A DNA stretch of 64,000 bases, taken from assembly GCA_025056215.1 (NCBI GenBank), contig JANWWC010000002.1, positions 299,052 through 363,051 on the forward strand. Direction: 5' to 3'. Under the pieces are notes generated by a model. The model searched no databases, had not been told where the DNA came from, and was given only the letters and a program-made list of their open reading frames with translations. Shown piece after piece: positions 9,071 through 17,138 of this stretch (position 1 is the stretch's first letter; the number at the start of each line of letters is the position of its first letter). Made by a program: the position numbers and the translations under genes. The stretch is from Cytophagales bacterium (GTDB taxonomy: Bacteria > Bacteroidota > Bacteroidia > Cytophagales > Flammeovirgaceae).

Positions 9071-10999
9071 GAAAATAATCAATCCTACTAAACTCAACAT
9101 GAGAGCAATTGTCCATTTGAGTAACACTTGAATATTACTTTTTTGAATGTTGCTAATCTCCTTTCCCAAAAAAAATGCAGTTTTATAAGTTATTTTAATT
9201 GCTCCGTCCACAAATGTCCTATCAAACCAAGCTAATAAAAACCCCGCCACTACCGTGGATTTTGCCCACAAATGAAGGATTTGATTTATAAAATAATCGG
9301 ATATTTCTAAATATCGACTGGCTAGAAGAGCAAAACGAGTAAACGTAGTATAAAGTCTATCTAAAAAACAAAACTCCAAAGAAATCTGCTTTAAAAAGTA
9401 AAAGTTCGTCCATTCTTGTTGCCGCCTAAAAAACTGAACATAGCCTACTATCATTCCACTCAAAGAAAGCAATATCGAAATTACTTCTACACTCCACAGA
9501 TGTACAACATCAAACTTTCGCAAAAACCAAGCAGATTTTGCTGAAAACATCGAAGGCGAAAAAACAACACCTAAGGAACCAATCGCTAAAATTAATGTAG
9601 GAATAAGCAAAAAAAGCGATTGCCTTTGAGGAGATAGCACAAAAAGAGATTTTTTCCAAAAAACGTAGTAATATTGTCTCATCATATAAAATGAACTGAT
9701 AAAAACAGTTAAAAAAGCAGCTATTGCACAAACTATTTTTAAAAAAGACGGATTTTGAATACAAGAATGCACTATTTGAGATAAAATAGCATCTTTAGAA
9801 AGAAAACCCGAAAAAAATGGAAACCCTACTAATGCTAACATAGCCACAGAATACGCGTAAAAAACAGTAGGTAGCTTGTAGTAAAGTTCTCCCATGTTTC
9901 GCATGTCTTGTGCATCTATCTCTTCGGGAAGTTGATGATGCAAGTAAGAAATGATAACTCCTGCACATAAAAACAAGCAAGCTTTAAAAAAAGCGTGTGT
10001 AAGCAAATGAAACATCGCCAAATGAGGTGCTTCACATCCGATGGCTATCATCATATAACCGATTTGAGAAATTGTAGAAAAAGCCAGTACTCTTTTGATA
10101 TCTGTTTGAGAAAGAGCAGAAAAAGCAGCTATCAAAGCTGTTGTACTTCCTACAAATACGATGGTTTCTCGTACAAATGGCAAAAGCAAAAAATGCGTTC
10201 GCACCAGTAAGTAAATCCCTGCTGCTACCATAGTAGCCGCATGAAGTAGAGCCGAAACAGGTGTCGGTGCTTCCATTGCATTGGGAAGCCATGAAGAGAG
10301 CGGCAACTGTGCTGACTTCCCTATCGCCCCTGCCATCAGCCCTAAACCTATGACAGAAAGCATTTCATTAGAAGTTGATGAGAGTTCTTTTTGCGCAATT
10401 TCTTGAAGGCTAAGGGTTTGAAAAACAGTATAAGTAGTAATAATGGCTATTAAAAATCCTGTGTCTCCGATTCGATTCAACAAAAAAGCTTTTTGAGCAG
10501 CGCGCACTGCCGATGTTTTAGTGCTCCAAAAGCCGATGAGCAAATAAGAAGTAAATCCAACAAGCTCCCAAAAAACATAAAAAAGAAGTAAATTATCGGC
10601 CATTACTAAGCCTAGCATTGCAAACACAAACATGCTGAGATAAGCAAAATATCTGGCATAAGATGGTTCATCTTTTAAATAAGTAAATGAAAACCATTGC
10701 ACCAATCCACCTATCAAAGCAACAAGAAAGAACATTATAGCGCTGTAATGGTCAAGCCTAATTGAAAATGAAAAATGTTTTTCAGAAAAGAATATCCAAG
10801 AAAAATAACTCAAATAAGTTTGGTCTTTCCCCCACACGATTCCGAACAAATACAGAGCGACTCCTACAATAAAAAGTGTGCTCACACTCACCACAAAATT
10901 GATGAACTTATAAGAAAGGTATTTTTCAGTCAACAAAAAAAGCAAAAACACAAACAAAGGAAAGAGCCACGCTACTAATACCCAATTCAAAATGCTCAT
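9065..10999 (-). CDS. nuoL: NADH-quinone oxidoreductase subunit L (NuoL)
   Basis: A 644-residue polytopic antiporter-like subunit of respiratory complex I, proton-pumping arm. It has the conserved TM5 glutamate in FYVFWELVGFTSYLLIGFW, the lysine of GAIGKSAQLPLSSWLP, and the following EAPTPVSALLHAATMVAAG signature. The C-terminal 140 residues fit the lateral helix and last membrane segment. Length is close to E. coli NuoL (613). No other nuo gene is adjacent: upstream on the same strand are a phosphatase and a FAH hydrolase, downstream a convergent unrelated gene. NuoL paralogues also occur in Mrp antiporters and DabAB, but no mrp or DUF2309 gene is here. Confidence 0.9.
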   Translation of the reverse strand: MSILNWVLVAWLFPLFVFLLFLLTEKYLSYKFINFVVSVSTLFIVGVALYLFGIVWGKDQTYLSYFSWIFFSEKHFSFSIRLDHYSAIMFFLVALIGGLVQWFSFTYLKDEPSYARYFAYLSMFVFAMLGLVMADNLLLFYVFWELVGFTSYLLIGFWSTKTSAVRAAQKAFLLNRIGDTGFLIAIITTYTVFQTLSLQEIAQKELSSTSNEMLSVIGLGLMAGAIGKSAQLPLSSWLPNAMEAPTPVSALLHAATMVAAGIYLLVRTHFLLLPFVRETIVFVGSTTALIAAFSALSQTDIKRVLAFSTISQIGYMMIAIGCEAPHLAMFHLLTHAFFKACLFLCAGVIISYLHHQLPEEIDAQDMRNMGELYYKLPTVFYAYSVAMLALVGFPFFSGFLSKDAILSQIVHSCIQNPSFLKIVCAIAAFLTVFISSFYMMRQYYYVFWKKSLFVLSPQRQSLFLLIPTLILAIGSLGVVFSPSMFSAKSAWFLRKFDVVHLWSVEVISILLSLSGMIVGYVQFFRRQQEWTNFYFLKQISLEFCFLDRLYTTFTRFALLASRYLEISDYFINQILHLWAKSTVVAGFLLAWFDRTFVDGAIKITYKTAFFLGKEISNIQKSNIQVLLKWTIALMLSLVGLIIFL

Positions 11000-11054
11000 T
11001 TTCAGGTTATTTTATAAAAGTGCAAAAAGTTTGATTAAAAGAAAGCAACCATGG

Positions 11055-11738
11055 CTACTGTGCCACTAAAGGCGTTGTTGAAATAGATAAAGTCAACATT
11101 TCAGGAGTAAGTTCCTCTAAAGACGCGATTTTGACATCTGCAGCATAAAAGCGCAACTGGGGAAAATGAGAGGCATCTGGCACAGCGATTACCTTCATGC
11201 GAGCTGCTTTTGCTGCAATTACACCGTAAAAAGAGTCTTCTAAAACAGTACACTCAGAGGGTAAAACTCCTAATTTTTGTGCCGTTGTCAGAAACACAGC
11301 GGGATGAGGCTTCCCATATTCTTCAAACTGTGCTGAGTGCACCACATCAAAAAAAGAACGCAAGTCGAACTTATTTAAAACAGCATCGATTAACACCGTA
11401 GAAGAAGCTGAAGCAAGAGCTATTTTTAACTCTAATTCTCGAGCCATTTGTAGAGCACGCAAAGCGCCTGGCATTAATTCTCCTTGTTGTTCGATAAGTT
11501 CTTTAACGCGTTCTGCTATTTTTTTACTTATCTCTTTCTTTGAATAATTAGACCATGGATGACGACTGTACCAATATTCTACTACTTCATCAAGACGCAA
11601 GCCCATCGTTTGCTCACACATCTGGGTAGTAAGCTCTAAACCTACTAATCGAAATGTCTCTTTTTCAGCAATTTTCCAAAACGGCTCAGAGTCAATCAGC
11701 AAGCCGTCCATATCAAAAATAACTGCTTTTTGTTTCAT
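11055..11738 (-). CDS. HAD-superfamily sugar-phosphate phosphatase, HxpB/YniC-like
   Basis: A HAD phosphatase of the beta-phosphoglucomutase-like subfamily. Motif I is DMDGLLIDSEP (nucleophile Asp and acid/base Asp), motif II is ALASAS, motif III is GKPHP, and motif IV is LEDSFYG. The cap and flanking segments (GLRLDEVVEYWYSRHPW, AAKAARMKVIAVP) resemble E. coli YniC (HxpB), a hexitol/2-deoxyglucose-6-phosphate phosphatase, so a hexose-phosphate substrate is likely. The start giving MKQKAVIFDMDG is preferred over an ATG six codons upstream. It lies 41 nt after the FAH-family gene and 55 nt before nuoL on the same strand. Confidence 0.85.
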   Translation of the reverse strand: MKQKAVIFDMDGLLIDSEPFWKIAEKETFRLVGLELTTQMCEQTMGLRLDEVVEYWYSRHPWSNYSKKEISKKIAERVKELIEQQGELMPGALRALQMARELELKIALASASSTVLIDAVLNKFDLRSFFDVVHSAQFEEYGKPHPAVFLTTAQKLGVLPSECTVLEDSFYGVIAAKAARMKVIAVPDASHFPQLRFYAADVKIASLEELTPEMLTLSISTTPLVAQ

Positions 11739-11779
11739 ATATCGATATTTTATCATTAAAAAGGCACGCGAGCTGCCCT

Positions 11780-12643
11780 TTATCCTTGGTAGGCAATCGC
11801 TTTCTGCATAGAACTTCCTAGTCCGTCAATTCCGAGTTCTACGACGTCTCCCGGTTTTAAATACTGAGGCGGATTAAACCCTAATCCTACTCCGGCAGGA
11901 GTTCCTGTAGAAATAATATCACCTGGTAGTAAAGTCATATACCTGCTTATATAGCTCACCAAAGTAGGTACATTAAAAATCAGATTTTTAGTATTTCCAT
12001 CTTGTTTAATCACTCCGTTTACTTTCAACCACAAACGCAAGTTATGCACATCTGGAATTTCGTCTTTAGTAACTAACCAAGGACCTAAAGGAGCGAATGT
12101 ATCGCACGATTTTCCTTTCACCCACTGCCCACCGTGTTCAAGTTGAAACTCGCGCTCACTATAATCGTTGTGCAGCACGTAACCTGCAATGTAATCGTAG
12201 GCGTTTTCTACACTTACGTGGCTTGCTTTTTTGCCTATTACTACGCCGAGCTCTACTTCCCAATCTGTTTTTACAGAATTTTTAGGAATAATTAAATTAT
12301 CATTAGGTCCGCATATGGCTGATGTAGCTTTAAAAAAGATGAGTGGCTGTTTAGGTACTTCCATTCCGCTTTCTTTGGCATGGTCGATGTAGTTAAGCCC
12401 TACACAAATAATTTTACTCACTTGAGCAATCGGCGGACCTAATCGCGTTTCAGGAGAAACTATTGGACAGCGTGAAACATTCGATTTTAACCAATTGGAA
12501 AGCCTTTCTAAGCCATTATTTTGAAAAAAACGCTGAGTATAATCTTCTCCAAATTCACTTACATCTACCCTTGTGCCATCAGAAAGCTGTACTCCAGGTT
12601 TTTCTGCCTCAGGATTGCCAAATCTAATAAGTTTCATTTTCAA
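11780..12643 (-). CDS. Fumarylacetoacetate hydrolase-family protein (2,4-diketo-3-deoxy-sugar hydrolase-like)
   Basis: A 287-residue FAH-fold hydrolase or decarboxylase. The metal-binding acidic residues are visible in WEVELGVVIG (E-x-E) and HNDYSERE, with the lid motif GLNYIDHAKESG and the C-terminal STGTPAGVGLG loop. The full-length two-domain form with a regular N-terminal domain (MKLIRFG...GVQLSDGTRVDVS) resembles 2,4-diketo-3-deoxy-L-fuconate/rhamnonate hydrolases more than the short acylpyruvases. The divalent metal and exact substrate cannot be read from the sequence. It is first in a minus-strand unit with the HxpB-like phosphatase (gap about 40 nt); a second ATG two codons in is an equally good start. 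Confidence 0.85.
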   Translation of the reverse strand: MKMKLIRFGNPEAEKPGVQLSDGTRVDVSEFGEDYTQRFFQNNGLERLSNWLKSNVSRCPIVSPETRLGPPIAQVSKIICVGLNYIDHAKESGMEVPKQPLIFFKATSAICGPNDNLIIPKNSVKTDWEVELGVVIGKKASHVSVENAYDYIAGYVLHNDYSEREFQLEHGGQWVKGKSCDTFAPLGPWLVTKDEIPDVHNLRLWLKVNGVIKQDGNTKNLIFNVPTLVSYISRYMTLLPGDIISTGTPAGVGLGFNPPQYLKPGDVVELGIDGLGSSMQKAIAYQG

Positions 12644-12707
12644 AAGTGATTTTAGAAATTATAAAGAGAATTTTTTTACAAACCTATTACAAGAATATCT
12701 TTATTTG

Positions 12708-12715
12708 TAGATTTG
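12708..12715 (+). promoter_or_regulatory. Putative -7 box of hisF
   Basis: TAGATTTG matches TAnnTTTG exactly, about 23-30 nt before the start codon. No TTTG is found at the expected -33 spacing, so only half of the promoter is supported. Confidence 0.35.
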
Positions 12716-12737
12716 TACATAAAATTTTTATGTGCAC

Positions 12738-13490
12738 GTGCTGACCAAACGAATTATTCCTTGTTTAGATATCAAAGACGGCAAAACTGTAAAAGGCATT
12801 TATTTCGAAAATTTAAGAGAAGCGGGTGACCCCGTCGAACTCGCTGCCTACTATAGCGATCAAGGTGCTGATGAACTAGTATTTTTAGATATTACAGCAA
12901 CTGTCGAAAAAAGAAAAACGCTTGCAGATCTTGTCAAACGAGTTGCTCAGCAGATTAATATTCCTTTTACTGTAGGAGGAGGTATCAGCACAGCGCAAGA
13001 TGTTTCAGTTTTATTAAATAGCGGAGCCGACAAAGTATCGATAAACTCCTCTGCTGTACAAAACCCTTCTTTAATCGATGAATTAGCCAAAGAATTCGGT
13101 TCTCAATGCGTTGTAGTTGCTATCGATACAAAATCTATCAACGGAGAAAATATTGTACACATAAAAGGAGGGCGAGAAGCTACTTCTCTTAAAACTCTCG
13201 AGTGGGCAAAAGAAGCTCAGGAACGCGGTGCAGGTGAAATCCTTCTCACTTCTATGGACCATGACGGCACAAAATCGGGATTTGCTGTAGAGCTTACGGG
13301 AAAAATCACAAAAATGCTTCATATTCCTGTAATTGCTTCGGGAGGAGCTGGCACAATAGAGCATTTTTATGAAATCTTTCGAAACGATGATGCAGACGCC
13401 GCTTTAGCAGCAAGCATTTTTCATTTTAAAGAAATTGAAATTCCTTTTTTAAAAGCATTTTTAAAAGAAAAAAAGATTCCGATTCGTTAA
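12738..13490 (+). CDS. hisF: Imidazole glycerol phosphate synthase cyclase subunit HisF
   Basis: A (beta/alpha)8-barrel enzyme that combines PRFAR with ammonia from HisH to give IGP and AICAR in histidine synthesis. The catalytic aspartates are in [11 protein letters not shown] and VVAIDTKS. The phosphate-binding loops FTVGGGIST and IASGGAGT are intact. The GTG used here gives the family-typical [11 protein letters not shown] start; another GTG two codons earlier would add two residues. No other his gene is nearby, so HisH and the rest of the pathway must be encoded elsewhere. Confidence 0.95.
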   Translation: MLTKRIIPCLDIKDGKTVKGIYFENLREAGDPVELAAYYSDQGADELVFLDITATVEKRKTLADLVKRVAQQINIPFTVGGGISTAQDVSVLLNSGADKVSINSSAVQNPSLIDELAKEFGSQCVVVAIDTKSINGENIVHIKGGREATSLKTLEWAKEAQERGAGEILLTSMDHDGTKSGFAVELTGKITKMLHIPVIASGGAGTIEHFYEIFRNDDADAALAASIFHFKEIEIPFLKAFLKEKKIPIR

Positions 13491-13509
13491 TTTTAATTTT
13501 TTTTATCAT

Positions 13510-13539
13510 TTTGGCATCAATTTTATAAAATTACTTTCG
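13510..13539 (+). promoter_or_regulatory. Putative sigma-A promoter of the SPOR-like gene
   Basis: TTTG, 18 nt, TACTTTCG (one mismatch from TAnnTTTG), placing the transcript start about 10-15 nt before the clustered ATG codons. Confidence 0.45.
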
Positions 13540-13555
13540 CAAAATAAAACCATTG

Positions 13556-14203
13556 ATGACGATGAAAATCCAACAATATGCTTTTTTACTTCTCGCAGTT
13601 TGCTTGTTTGCAACTCAAGAGGTAGCTTATGCTCAAAAGAAAAAAGAAAAAGGAAGTGGCATGAGCAAAAGTGAAATCAAGCAATGGGAAAAGAAAAAGA
13701 AAGAAATGACTGCAGAAAAATTCAAAGAAATGTATGAAGATTACAACACCATGAAAGGAGAATCTGCAGGATTAAAACGCCAAATAGAAGCTTTGCAACG
13801 CCAAGCTAGCAACAACGAGGCGCTCTTAGCTGCTAAAGACCAAGAAATTGCTTCTTTAAAAGAAGAACTCGAAAAAGCTAAAGCAGAAGCAGCAGCGGCG
13901 ACTACCTCTAAGCCTACTTCCAACTGCGATGACTATACTAAAGGGCTTGTATATAAAGTACAAGTCGGTGCTTTCCGCAACAAAGATTTGGCAAAGTTCC
14001 AAAACAGAGGAAACTTTTGGATGGAAGATGCTGACGGCATAAAAAAATATACTATCGGTTTCTTTAGAGAGTATTGGGAAGCCGACGAATTCAAAAAATA
14101 TTTGCGCGAAATGGGCGTAAAAGACGCTTGGATTGTGGCTTACGAAAACAACCAGCGTCGCGATATCAAAGAAGTTCTAGAAAGCGGAAACAAGAAAAAA
14201 TAA
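13556..14203 (+). CDS. Periplasmic coiled-coil protein with SPOR-like C-terminal domain
   Basis: A secreted protein of about 215 residues. A signal peptide (MKIQQYAFLLLAVCLF..., cleaved after AYAQ) is followed by a lysine-rich segment, a coiled coil (about residues 55-115, ending in an Ala/Glu/Lys-rich stretch) and a C-terminal domain starting KVQVGAFRNKD with the fold and spacing of SPOR domains, which bind denuded glycan strands. Such proteins are often annotated 'ezrin/radixin/moesin-like' in Cytophagales because of the coiled coil. A role in the cell envelope or at division sites is inference. TTG 13553, ATG 13556 and ATG 13562 are all possible starts. It lies 34 nt upstream of pdhA. Confidence 0.75.
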   Translation: MTMKIQQYAFLLLAVCLFATQEVAYAQKKKEKGSGMSKSEIKQWEKKKKEMTAEKFKEMYEDYNTMKGESAGLKRQIEALQRQASNNEALLAAKDQEIASLKEELEKAKAEAAAATTSKPTSNCDDYTKGLVYKVQVGAFRNKDLAKFQNRGNFWMEDADGIKKYTIGFFREYWEADEFKKYLREMGVKDAWIVAYENNQRRDIKEVLESGNKKK

Positions 14204-14237
14204 TTTCAGTTTTAATTTTAACAATCAATAGTTGAGT

Positions 14238-15263
14238 ATGACGCGCACTGCTGAAAAAAAATCATCGAAAAAATACGAATTTAGCCAAGAACAATATTTG
14301 TTCTGGTACGAAAATATGTTGCTTATTCGCCGTTTCGAGGAGAAAGCAGCTCAACTTTACGGACAACAAAAAATCAGAGGTTTTTGCCATTTGTATATTG
14401 GGCAAGAAGCCTGCGCTTCCGGAGCAGTTTCAGCTCTTAATCCTCCAGGTGATAAGTTTATCACAGCCTATCGCGACCACGGACAGCCTCTTGCTTTAGG
14501 TACTGACCCTAAAATACTCATGGCTGAACTTTTCGGAAAAGCCACAGGATGCTCCAAAGGAAAAGGAGGCTCTATGCATTTTTTCGACAAAGAAAAAGGA
14601 TTTTGGGGTGGACATGGAATTGTCGGAGGACAAATTCCATTGGGAGCAGGAATTGCTTTTGCTGAAAAATATTTAGAAACTAATAACGTCTGCATTTGTT
14701 ATTTGGGGGACGGCGCTGTAAGGCAAGGTTCTTTTCACGAAACGCTCAACATGGCAATGACTTGGAAATTGCCTGTCATTTTTGCAATAGAAAATAATGG
14801 CTACGCTATGGGGACTTCTGTAGCGCGCACCTCTAACGTAACGGATTTGTATATTTTAGGAGAAGCTTATCAGATGCCTTCGGCGCCTGTCGATGGCATG
14901 ACAGTAGAAGAGGTTCATATTGCAGTAAGTGAAGCAGCAGAACGCGCCAGAAAAGGAGAAGGTCCTACCCTTTTAGAATTCAGAACTTATCGCTATCGCG
15001 GGCATTCAATGTCAGACCCCGCTAAATATCGCACTAAAGAAGAAGTAGAAGAATACAAACAACAAGACCCTATTGAAAAAGTAAAACGCACTATCTTAGA
15101 AAATAAATTTGCTGATGAAGCTTATTTTGAGGCTGTAGAAGCTAAAATCAAAAAGCAAATAGAAGAGGCAGTGAAATTTGCAGAAGAATCTCCTTTCCCT
15201 ACTCCTGACGAAATTTTTAAAGACGTATATGCTGAGCCTAACTACCCTTTTATTACAGAGTAA
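14238..15263 (+). CDS. pdhA: Pyruvate dehydrogenase E1 component, alpha subunit
   Basis: A thiamine-diphosphate-dependent E1 alpha subunit that oxidatively decarboxylates pyruvate together with E1 beta. The TPP/Mg motif runs from YLGDGAVRQGSFHE to ENNGYAMGTS. The phosphorylation-loop-like region YRYRGHSMSDPAKYRTKEE and the early RRFEEKAAQLYG...GFCHLYIGQEA block are classical. The ATG is preferred to a TTG two codons upstream. E1 beta, E2 and E3 are not adjacent; an lpd gene lies about 29 kb away. A hairpin terminator follows the stop codon. Confidence 0.95.
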   Translation: MTRTAEKKSSKKYEFSQEQYLFWYENMLLIRRFEEKAAQLYGQQKIRGFCHLYIGQEACASGAVSALNPPGDKFITAYRDHGQPLALGTDPKILMAELFGKATGCSKGKGGSMHFFDKEKGFWGGHGIVGGQIPLGAGIAFAEKYLETNNVCICYLGDGAVRQGSFHETLNMAMTWKLPVIFAIENNGYAMGTSVARTSNVTDLYILGEAYQMPSAPVDGMTVEEVHIAVSEAAERARKGEGPTLLEFRTYRYRGHSMSDPAKYRTKEEVEEYKQQDPIEKVKRTILENKFADEAYFEAVEAKIKKQIEEAVKFAEESPFPTPDEIFKDVYAEPNYPFITE

Positions 15264-15268
15264 TTTAC

Positions 15269-15290
15269 AAGGAGCTTAAAAGCTCCTTTT
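15269..15290. terminator. Intrinsic terminator between pdhA and batD
   Basis: Perfect 8-bp stem AAGGAGCT/AGCTCCTT with TAAA loop followed by TT on the plus strand. It lies 6 nt after the pdhA stop and may serve both convergent genes. Confidence 0.65.
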
Positions 15291-15306
15291 GATGTTCAAA
15301 ACATTT

Positions 15307-16773
15307 TTATGAGACATCGCTCTCCTTTTTTCTTCTCCAAAACAACAAAATAGTTGTTCCTAATAAAATTCCTACTCCTGCATTGAACAACCATATTCCA
15401 TAAGAAGACCCAAAGCGAGAACGCAAACGGTTATCTGTAGGAATTTTTGATGAAAAAAGCCCTATATCATAGGAAGCAATTGCTTCGTTGCGTTTGCTTT
15501 CCCCTCTGATCTGCAGCGTTCTTATAGAAGGACGTAAAGTGTCATATCGATGTTGCTGTGGATTAAAATATATCCACATTAAGTAGTCTGCCAAATCATA
15601 TGTGCCTGGTTCTTGAGGTTCAATAAAATATTGAAAGGATTTATTTCCGTACACAATTCCATTAGAGCGATTAATGTTAATAGTAGTATTAGGAGAATAA
15701 AAAACAAATGCTTCGTTCGAAAAAGTCTGAGGTTCTCTGATAGCCGAAATATTTCCTTCTCCTTGAATATCAAACTTGTATGAAATACTTTTTCCTGTAA
15801 ACGCTATTGTATCAGAAATCTTATCTTTTAAGCGATAGTTTCCTACTGCTACAAGGTCGCGCAAAGGATGAGGCGGTAATTCTTTCACCTTAATGCGAAC
15901 AGGTTGCGAATAAAAAGTTTTTCTATCTTCCATCAAATTTTGTCCGAAAAAAGAGGGATTTTTTGCTACTTTGTATTTAATCATTTCTAACTCTACCGAT
16001 GGTATTTCGATTGCTTGAGCATTCAAAGGATAGTAAGTGGCCTGATAAATCTTGTATTGACGATATTGGACATTGTTAATTAAAACGTATTCTGGTTCTA
16101 TTTTTTCAATTCCGAAGTTTTCTTCCCAACACTGAGCGGGTTTTACTTTTTTGAGTATGTTATTGAGTTGTTCGCTGATGTTAAAAAACTCCATTTTAGC
16201 TTTGTTATGAACAGCTACATAAAAAGCAATTGTAAGGGTAAATCCTTCTCCGACATATACTTCTGATTTGGAAGATGTGACAGCAAAAAAGGCATCTTCT
16301 TTGACATCAATAAACTCTTGTGGACGAGTAGAGCGCCCTCCAAAAAAGGGGTCAAAAGAAAAAAAATCAGCAAAAGGGTCATAATACTGTTGTTGAACAG
16401 GAGGACCTACTGTAATTTTAGTAGCTTTCATACTCACTTGCTTTCCGTTGACAGTCATTGTAAAAGGCTTTATTTCAAATGTTCCTTGTTTAGTAGGCGT
16501 ATAATTCTGGATAACGCTCTGTTGAGAAGTAATCTTTCCGTTGATAATATTAGTAGAACTTGATGAAGAAATTCCGCCTCTTCTAAAACCATCTATTTCT
16601 GGAAAATTAGAATATTCCTTGATTTTATCATTGTGTACTGTAACAATAAGTTGCAAAGTTTCGTTTAAGCCGATTTGAGTCGTATTAAGTGAAATTGTTA
16701 CATCTTGCGAAAACGCAAACGATTGAAATAAGAATAAAACCCATAAGACGCATATCAACTTTTTCATATTCAA
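15307..16773 (-). CDS. batD: BatD-family protein (aerotolerance-related, oxygen tolerance domain)
   Basis: A 488-residue envelope protein. A signal peptide (cleaved near AFSQ) is followed by tandem beta-sandwich domains beginning VTISLNTTQIGLNETLQLIVTV, a Tyr/Phe/Gly-rich loop (residues about 128-148), and a single transmembrane helix near residue 460 followed by RRKK. This matches BatD ('oxygen tolerance'), first associated with Bacteroides aerotolerance and usually encoded with the MoxR ATPase and VWA proteins BatA/BatB. None of those partners is adjacent. Its role is thought to be presentation of periplasmic domains for MoxR-VWA complexes; this is family knowledge, not visible here. Confidence 0.85.
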   Translation of the reverse strand: MNMKKLICVLWVLFLFQSFAFSQDVTISLNTTQIGLNETLQLIVTVHNDKIKEYSNFPEIDGFRRGGISSSSSTNIINGKITSQQSVIQNYTPTKQGTFEIKPFTMTVNGKQVSMKATKITVGPPVQQQYYDPFADFFSFDPFFGGRSTRPQEFIDVKEDAFFAVTSSKSEVYVGEGFTLTIAFYVAVHNKAKMEFFNISEQLNNILKKVKPAQCWEENFGIEKIEPEYVLINNVQYRQYKIYQATYYPLNAQAIEIPSVELEMIKYKVAKNPSFFGQNLMEDRKTFYSQPVRIKVKELPPHPLRDLVAVGNYRLKDKISDTIAFTGKSISYKFDIQGEGNISAIREPQTFSNEAFVFYSPNTTININRSNGIVYGNKSFQYFIEPQEPGTYDLADYLMWIYFNPQQHRYDTLRPSIRTLQIRGESKRNEAIASYDIGLFSSKIPTDNRLRSRFGSSYGIWLFNAGVGILLGTTILLFWRRKKESDVS

Positions 16774-16829
16774 AAAATATTTGTTTAATTTTTTTTAACA
16801 CATTTCTCCTCTAAAATTTATATTTGAAA

Positions 16830-16860
16830 TTGGATTTTTTCAAAAACGTCCTTAAATTTG
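16830..16860 (+). promoter_or_regulatory. Putative sigma-A promoter of the 66-aa protein gene
   Basis: TTGG, 19 nt, TAAATTTG. The -7 box matches TAnnTTTG exactly; the -33 element is only partial. The predicted leader is about 35 nt. Confidence 0.5.
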
Positions 16861-16900
16861 TTTAGAAAATTTTTCTTTTAACACAAAATTAAGTAAAACA

Positions 16901-17101
16901 ATGCTCGAGTACATGAAAATGATTCTCCAAAAAGTAAGTTTCGATGCTGGCTTGTTCAGCAAAGAACTTCACAAGGCAGAACGTTTCTTGAGCAAAGACG
17001 AATATTCCGAGTTATACTCGTGGGCATTACTAAATTTTCATGACGTTATCGAAAAGCACCGTGACTTATTTTCTAATCTAAGACGATTTTTAGCAAATTA
17101 A
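16901..17101 (+). CDS. Conserved small protein of unknown function (66 aa)
   Basis: A 66-residue cytoplasmic protein starting MLEYMKMILQKVSFDAGLF, rich in charged helices and aromatic residues, with no signal peptide or metal motif. I recognise the opening as one recurring in Bacteroidota small hypothetical proteins, but know no assigned function. Support for its being real is strong: a consensus -7 box, a short leader and a perfect hairpin plus U-tract after the stop make it a self-contained transcription unit between two oppositely oriented genes. Confidence 0.75.
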   Translation: MLEYMKMILQKVSFDAGLFSKELHKAERFLSKDEYSELYSWALLNFHDVIEKHRDLFSNLRRFLAN

Positions 17102-17116
17102 GTTTGATACAAGCAT

Positions 17117-17138
17117 AAGCGCTTAACAGCGCTTTTTT
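17117..17138 (+). terminator. Intrinsic terminator of the 66-aa protein gene
   Basis: Stem AAGCGCT/AGCGCTT, loop TAAC, followed by T4 and a further T-rich run, starting 16 nt after the stop codon. Confidence 0.75.

Noticed and set aside
9065-10999. DabB subunit of a bicarbonate uptake complex
   Set aside because: DabB is NuoL-related, but no DUF2309 (DabA) gene is adjacent and the protein has the full NuoL length and C-terminal lateral-helix region.
15579-15773. Minus-strand 64-codon frame inside batD
   Set aside because: It is an out-of-frame product of the batD coding strand with no independent support.
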